A stretch of 64,000 bases of DNA, taken from the NCBI GenBank assembly GCA_964431735.1, contig CAYSLJ010000007.1:1-64000 (forward strand), read 5' to 3'. The translations under genes and the position numbers were made by a program. This document shows, piece after piece, positions 60,686 through 64,000 of the stretch. Position 1 is the stretch's first letter; each line of letters starts with the position of its first letter. The notes below the pieces were generated by a model, which ran no database searches, had not been told where the DNA came from, and worked only from the letters and a program-made list of their open reading frames with translations. The DNA comes from CALARM01 sp964431735. GTDB lineage: Bacteria > Vulcanimicrobiota > SpSt-956 > JAKJGF01.

Positions 60686-61057
60686 CTGAAAAGACGTTTA
60701 ACTTATTTTATTATCTCATCTACCTCTTTTCTGGCCTGTGTGATGATAGTGAAATTATTTGCAGATAATCAATTTATCAGAGGCTTCGCGGGAGATATAG
60801 TCGTTATTTCGCTGTTATATTTTTTCATCAAAAGCCTTTATAATTTCCATCCTTTAAAACTGGCAATCTTCATTTTTTTCCTGGCCTGTACAATAGAGTT
60901 TTTTCAGTATTTAACTTTAATAAATATCCTGGGACTCGAAAAAAACTTTCTTGCACAGTTAATTCTGGGATCTGTTTTTGACCCTGCCGATCTGCTTGCC
61001 TATGGTATCGGAGCAGTTACCGTATATATGATTGATGTGAAAATGAACAGAGGGTAA
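60686..61057 (+). CDS. DUF2809 membrane protein, probable CTG start
   Basis: A 123-residue membrane protein with four hydrophobic segments matching the DUF2809 pattern (NQFIRGFAGDIVVISLLYFFIK, IEFFQYLTLINILGLEKNFLAQLILGSVFDPADLLAYGIG). Family members start with a basic Lys-Arg-Arg segment followed by a first membrane span. That sequence is present here (KRRLTYFIISSTSFLAC) but the frame has no ATG before it: the codon in place is CTG at 60686, with GAGG seven bases upstream. Starting at the GTG at 60740 would remove the first span. Function unknown. Confidence 0.65.
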   Translation: MKRRLTYFIISSTSFLACVMIVKLFADNQFIRGFAGDIVVISLLYFFIKSLYNFHPLKLAIFIFFLACTIEFFQYLTLINILGLEKNFLAQLILGSVFDPADLLAYGIGAVTVYMIDVKMNRG

Positions 61058-61157
61058 TCTGTGATAAAAGGGCCGGCCATAGATAAAGCTCCTGTATCGA
61101 AGCGGACGATTATAGAGCATATGGGCATATGTCCCGTTTATCCGGTTTTTTTGGTAC

Positions 61158-61186
61158 TTGACAAAGGGCACTTATACTATTATAGT
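61158..61186 (+). promoter_or_regulatory. Sigma70-type promoter for the SGNH-like lipoprotein
   Basis: TTGACA (61158-61163), 17 bases, TATAGT (61181-61186); leader about 55 bases. Confidence 0.75.
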
Positions 61187-61249
61187 TGAAAATATAAAAA
61201 ATAATTCGTCCCATAATTCCAAAATTTTTTTACAAGGGAGAGAAAGGTA

Positions 61250-62497
61250 ATGCGTTGTTTTATTAATTTTCTACTGATTTTATTAATTATATCTGTTTTC
61301 GCTGGATGCGGAGGTAGCAGTACCACTGCTGTTGTTCCTACTTCTATTCCTACGTCTACCCCTTCTCCGACAACTTCTCCGACAACTTCTCCTACTGCAA
61401 CAGTTATAACCCCGTCAGGAGGTGTTTTTACTGTATCTGCCGGATCGGCCCAGGAAGGTTCGGTTACTTTTCAGCCCAATTCAGTCGCAAGAGATGTTAC
61501 CTGTACCGGAGGGATTGTGAATCTCTTGCCGTCACTGCCTGCGGGAGTACAGGTTGCAAGCAGTGTATATAGCTTTTCTATATCAGATACCACTGCCTAT
61601 AATGGTGCGACCTTTCCTGCATATGTTACATTACCTGTAACATTACTGCCCACAGTTTTACCTGAAGATGTAGCTGTATATCATTCCAGTAACGGAAGTA
61701 CCTGGACTAATATAGGTGGTACTCTTAACAGTGATAGAAATAGAATATCTGTAAATGTACCGTCCTTTTCTTATTTTGTGGCTACAATACCTCTTACAGC
61801 TCCATCGGGAAATAAAATATTCATGCTCCATCATTCGGTAGGTAACGATCTTATTGAAAGAGGGAATGTAAGAGGAACTATAAATACTTATAATTCCTCT
61901 CATGGAACTTCATATCAATTCTGGGATCATGGTTATAACAGTGACGGATTGAGAGATGCCAGCGGCACTTATACGGGAACCACTTATGATATACCGGGTG
62001 ATAACACAGAACCTGAAGGATTTGCATATCTCTTTACTTCTTCCAGTGCAGATGCAGTTTCTTCAAGGAATCAAATAATGACTTATGATGTAATAGCATT
62101 TAAATCCTGTTTTACCTCTTCACAGGCTCTTGTTGATGATACGGTGTTAAATAATTACAAAAATTACTATATTCAGATGAGAACTTTCTTTGATTCTCAT
62201 CCAGAGAAGGTTTTTGTGGTTATCACTCCTCCTCCGTCTCATCCTGACGAGACAACCCCTGAAACTGCTGCCAGAGCAAGACAGTTTGCTGACTGGTTAA
62301 AGAGTTCCGAATATCTGAGCGGCCACAGTAATATCGTATGTTTTGATCTGTTTAACCGGTTTGCCGACAGCAGTAATGTACTGAGGGCTGACTATAGATA
62401 TAGCGGCGAAGTGAATTCCCATCCGAATGTAGCGGGAGATGAGGCGGTGGGACCGATTTTTGCCCAGTTTTTAATTGATACGGCTGAAAGTCATTAG
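61250..62497 (+). CDS. Lipoprotein with linker and SGNH-hydrolase-like domain
   Basis: A 415-residue lipoprotein (lipobox VFAGC, Cys20). A Thr/Pro linker (about 25-50, encoded by tandem TCTCCGACAACT repeats) is followed by a ZU5-like beta domain (about 55-185, GGVFTVSAGSAQEGSVTF, ISVNVPSFSYFVA) and a C-terminal domain (about 190-410) resembling SGNH/GDSL hydrolases: MLHHSVGNDLIERG at the front, and EVNSHPNVAGDE with the expected His near the end. SGNH enzymes cleave esters of sugars, lipids or wall polymers. GGGAGAGAAAGG precedes the ATG and the promoter is clear. It probably acts at the cell surface. Confidence 0.8.
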   Translation: MRCFINFLLILLIISVFAGCGGSSTTAVVPTSIPTSTPSPTTSPTTSPTATVITPSGGVFTVSAGSAQEGSVTFQPNSVARDVTCTGGIVNLLPSLPAGVQVASSVYSFSISDTTAYNGATFPAYVTLPVTLLPTVLPEDVAVYHSSNGSTWTNIGGTLNSDRNRISVNVPSFSYFVATIPLTAPSGNKIFMLHHSVGNDLIERGNVRGTINTYNSSHGTSYQFWDHGYNSDGLRDASGTYTGTTYDIPGDNTEPEGFAYLFTSSSADAVSSRNQIMTYDVIAFKSCFTSSQALVDDTVLNNYKNYYIQMRTFFDSHPEKVFVVITPPPSHPDETTPETAARARQFADWLKSSEYLSGHSNIVCFDLFNRFADSSNVLRADYRYSGEVNSHPNVAGDEAVGPIFAQFLIDTAESH

Positions 62498-62511
62498 AGT
62501 AAAAGCTTCTC

Positions 62512-62545
62512 GCCCGGTAACCCATGAATGTACGGGTTGCCGGGC
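62512..62545. other. Strong hairpin after the lipoprotein gene
   Basis: GCCCGGTAACCC pairs with GGGTTGCCGGGC around a ten-base loop. No T tract follows, so it is a structure or pausing site rather than a standard terminator. Confidence 0.7.
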
Positions 62546-62582
62546 AATTATCGGGTAAATCTGTGGTAAATACTCCGCTAAA

Positions 62583-62759
62583 TACAATTGCCCGGCTTTG
62601 CCTGTCTGGCGCTCTTCCGGAAAAATCTAAACTGGAACATCCATGTTTGATAGGGCTTGCATCATGCCACATTACCTTATATGCGATTAAAATACACCTG
62701 TTCTGCCGTGATATTTTTCCTCCAGAGCACCAGACAGGCAAAGCTCTATGATTGATAGC
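62583..62759 (-). mobile_element. 190-bp inverted-repeat element, copy 2
   Basis: Aligns in reverse with 54008-54204: GGCTTTGCCTGTCTGGCGCT at the left, CAGACAGGCAAAGC and TTGATAGC at the right, with a matching middle (ATCTAAACTGGAACA). The left arm lacks the outermost GCTATCAA. The gap 62498-63179 holds this, a half 103-bp element and a 130-bp element. Confidence 0.85.
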
Positions 62760-62821
62760 CCGATGTTATAGCGTTACGGGAAGATATTAATTACAAAATA
62801 TCATAATCTGTGAGCCTGTCT

Positions 62822-62884
62822 CCTCACGTCACGCGTTACGCGTCACGAGAGCAGTTATGTATTATTTATGCTCACCACAGTAAT
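62822..62884 (-). mobile_element. Half copy of the 103-bp element
   Basis: On the minus strand TTACTGTGGTGAGCATAA, then ATAATACATA and GCTCTCGTGACGCG; the right half is absent. Confidence 0.75.
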
Positions 62885-62974
62885 ACGGTATATCTGTTGT
62901 CCTTCGGAGACTTCGTTGCTCCAGAGCCTCAACCCTGGAAGAGTGTAAAATAAATATTACTTTTCAGATAGCCT

Positions 62975-63104
62975 CTAAGGGGTTGTCAAGAAATAACCCA
63001 ATCATATTTACATCTATATTGTGACGCGTGACGCGTAACGCGTCACGCGAGGATGATAACCGTTCTAACAATTTGCCAGGGTTATTTTCTTACAGTCCCT
63101 AAGA
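62975..63104 (+). mobile_element. 130-bp inverted-repeat element, copy 2
   Basis: Left end TAAGGGGTTGTCAAGAAATA, right end TTTTCTTACAGTCCCTAAG, enclosing a GTGACGCGTGACGCGTAACG core. Aligns with 11714-11844. Confidence 0.82.
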
Positions 63105-63179
63105 CGCTTTTAGAACAGGTTTATTTATGTTAATATAGTGTAGAAATTTCATTCAGGGAAGAGAAGGAGATATGTAAAT

Positions 63180-63548
63180 ATGAGAAAATATAAGTGTTTA
63201 CAGTGTAACAAGATATTTATTCCTGAAGATTCGGATGCTGTCGAGTGTAATGATTTCTGCAGTCATGTATGCGAGGATGCTGCCGAAGCAGAGGAAGAAG
63301 AGGAAAAAATAACACTACATCCGGAGGCACAGAGAGTAGCTAACAATCATATTAAAGGTGAGATCTGTAATCTCAGGCAAAGCCTTCATATAATTAAAAA
63401 TAATATTCTTGTAAACGACCATGATTACAATCAGGCATGTAACCTGCTGGAAACTGCTATAGAAAAACTCGAAATCTGTCTTTCATACAGGACTTCCCGC
63501 GGAGGGATTATGGGACATCTCAGGATTTTACCACCGGCAGATGAATAG
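63180..63548 (+). CDS. Small zinc-ribbon-like protein with helical tail
   Basis: A 122-residue protein. The first 35 residues have a Cys pattern of a zinc-binding domain (CLQCNK near 6-11, CNDFCSHVC near 23-31), then an acidic stretch (EAEEEEEK) and two or three helices (about 55-108, KGEICNLRQSLHIIKNNI, YNQACNLLETAIEKLEICLS). AGAAGGAGATATGTAA leads to the ATG. No known family. Soluble, possibly a nucleic-acid or protein-binding factor; I cannot say more. Confidence 0.72.
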   Translation: MRKYKCLQCNKIFIPEDSDAVECNDFCSHVCEDAAEAEEEEEKITLHPEAQRVANNHIKGEICNLRQSLHIIKNNILVNDHDYNQACNLLETAIEKLEICLSYRTSRGGIMGHLRILPPADE

Positions 63549-63711
63549 ATATAGATAAGTCCGGTTATCTTTTCCGTCGGTACAGCCGTGGGACTGTTTG
63601 CGTTAAAAAATGACATGTGGTTTTATATAGAACGGAAAAGGATAAATAATTCACAGCATTTTGATATATGGCATAAATTTTGAAGAGAATCATTTCGGAG
63701 AATAAATTTAG

Positions 63712-63783
63712 AGTATAGGGATTTTCATTTTTAATGGCGTAAAATCAATTTTTTAGGATAATTTATTTAAAGGGAGTTAATCT
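63712..63783. repeat. 70-bp dispersed repeat, copy 2
   Basis: Inverted relative to 7637-7706, about 70 bases with few differences. It abuts the left end of the 103-bp element at 63783. A fragment of another short repeat (63599-63628, containing AAAAAATGACATGTGGTTTT) lies nearby in the gap 63549-63911. Confidence 0.8.
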
Positions 63784-63885
63784 ACTGGGATGAGCATAAA
63801 TAATAAATATATGCTCTCGTGACGCGTAACGCGTAACGCGTGACGGGAGGAAGACCTTTATTAAATGCTTATGCTCAGGTCAGTA
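63783..63885 (+). mobile_element. 103-bp inverted-repeat element, copy 5
   Basis: Termini TACTGGGATGAGCATAA and TTATGCTCAGGTCAGTA, core GTGACGCGTAACGCGTAACG, exactly 103 bp. Confidence 0.93.
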
Positions 63886-63911
63886 AATAATTTAAAAGGA
63901 GGTTTGGTAAA

Positions 63912-64000
63912 ATGATTTTCCTTATGAAAGCATTTACTGCCATATGTCTTGCCCAGGCGGCAGGATTGAATCCTGCCCTTCCGGTTCTTATAGTGGCAAC
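63912..64000 (+). CDS. DUF4126-like membrane protein, 5' part
   Basis: The first 29 codons of a gene cut by the window edge. AAGGAGGT (63897-63904) lies eight bases before the ATG. The residues (FTAICLAQAAGLNPALPVLI) match the start of DUF4126-type membrane proteins, which begin with an AAGLN-containing first span. Family assignment from so short a piece is tentative. Confidence 0.55.
   Translation, partial: MIFLMKAFTAICLAQAAGLNPALPVLIVA

Overview
The window is AT-rich, gene-dense chromosomal DNA of a bacterium that I cannot place confidently. It encodes bacterial LysS and GreA, lipoprotein and Tat signals, SD-type ribosome sites and sigma70-like promoters, often with an extended -10 (TGn-TATAAT). 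Its content (zinc-ribbon Ser/Thr kinases fused to HEAT/TPR or FGE-sulfatase domains, many TPR proteins, a tubulin-like GTPase, a tungsten-type aldehyde ferredoxin oxidoreductase, several radical-SAM enzymes) resembles gene-rich uncultured lineages such as Eremiobacterota/Xenobia, Riflebacteria or Wallbacteria. That placement is a guess. I saw no tRNA, rRNA, CRISPR, phage or transposase gene.

Layout. 0-10 kb: PAS histidine kinase, esterase, AOR-family oxidoreductase, YGGT-like membrane protein, TPR/cyclic-nucleotide-domain operon, acetyltransferase plus PQQ-type propeller. 10-18 kb: a minus-strand run of tubulin-like protein, secreted F5/8C-like protein, greA and lysS, then a YkgJ-type Cys-cluster protein and a zinc-ribbon/TerB-like protein. 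18-32 kb: two Ser/Thr kinases, a PDZ protein, a clostripain-type protease, a repeat-containing secreted protein, alpha-glucan phosphorylase, a TPR lipoprotein and an NlpC/P60 hydrolase. 32-43 kb: two paralogous polyamine-type binding proteins next to a Cache-type hybrid kinase, an SfsA-DUF123 fusion, a lipoprotein, and an agmatinase. 43-48 kb: an ABC operon with STAS protein, permease fused to two binding domains, and ATPase. 48-57 kb: a one-strand cluster with four radical-SAM proteins, a PqqD-like protein, a Tat-exported WD40 protein with a Cys- and Tyr-rich C-terminal tail, and two paralogous membrane proteins. 57-64 kb: aldo/keto reductase, TPR protein, DUF2809-like and DUF4126-like membrane proteins, an SGNH-like lipoprotein.

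The 48.4-56.9 kb cluster is the most interesting gene set. It looks like a ribosomally made, radical-SAM-modified peptide/protein system: four maturase candidates, one recognition-domain candidate (PqqD fold), and a beta-propeller whose last 70 residues carry repeated CxC motifs and a Thr-Tyr tail as candidate substrate. The assignment rests on domain recognition and gene order, and no product is known.

The other dominant signal is intergenic. Nearly every gap holds tandem 7-bp repeats (GCGTGAC/GCGTAAC, TTCACTA, AGCTGAT, TGGTAAC, AGCATTC types). They occur alone or as the core of at least three short inverted-repeat element families, including a uniform 103-bp family with 17-bp terminal inverted repeats. 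Two further dispersed families (about 190 bp and about 70 bp) lack the heptamer core. Several elements are chimeras joined at the heptamer core. At least seven genes take their stop codon, and some their last residues, from these repeats, and three genes have a repeat in place of a normal ribosome binding site.
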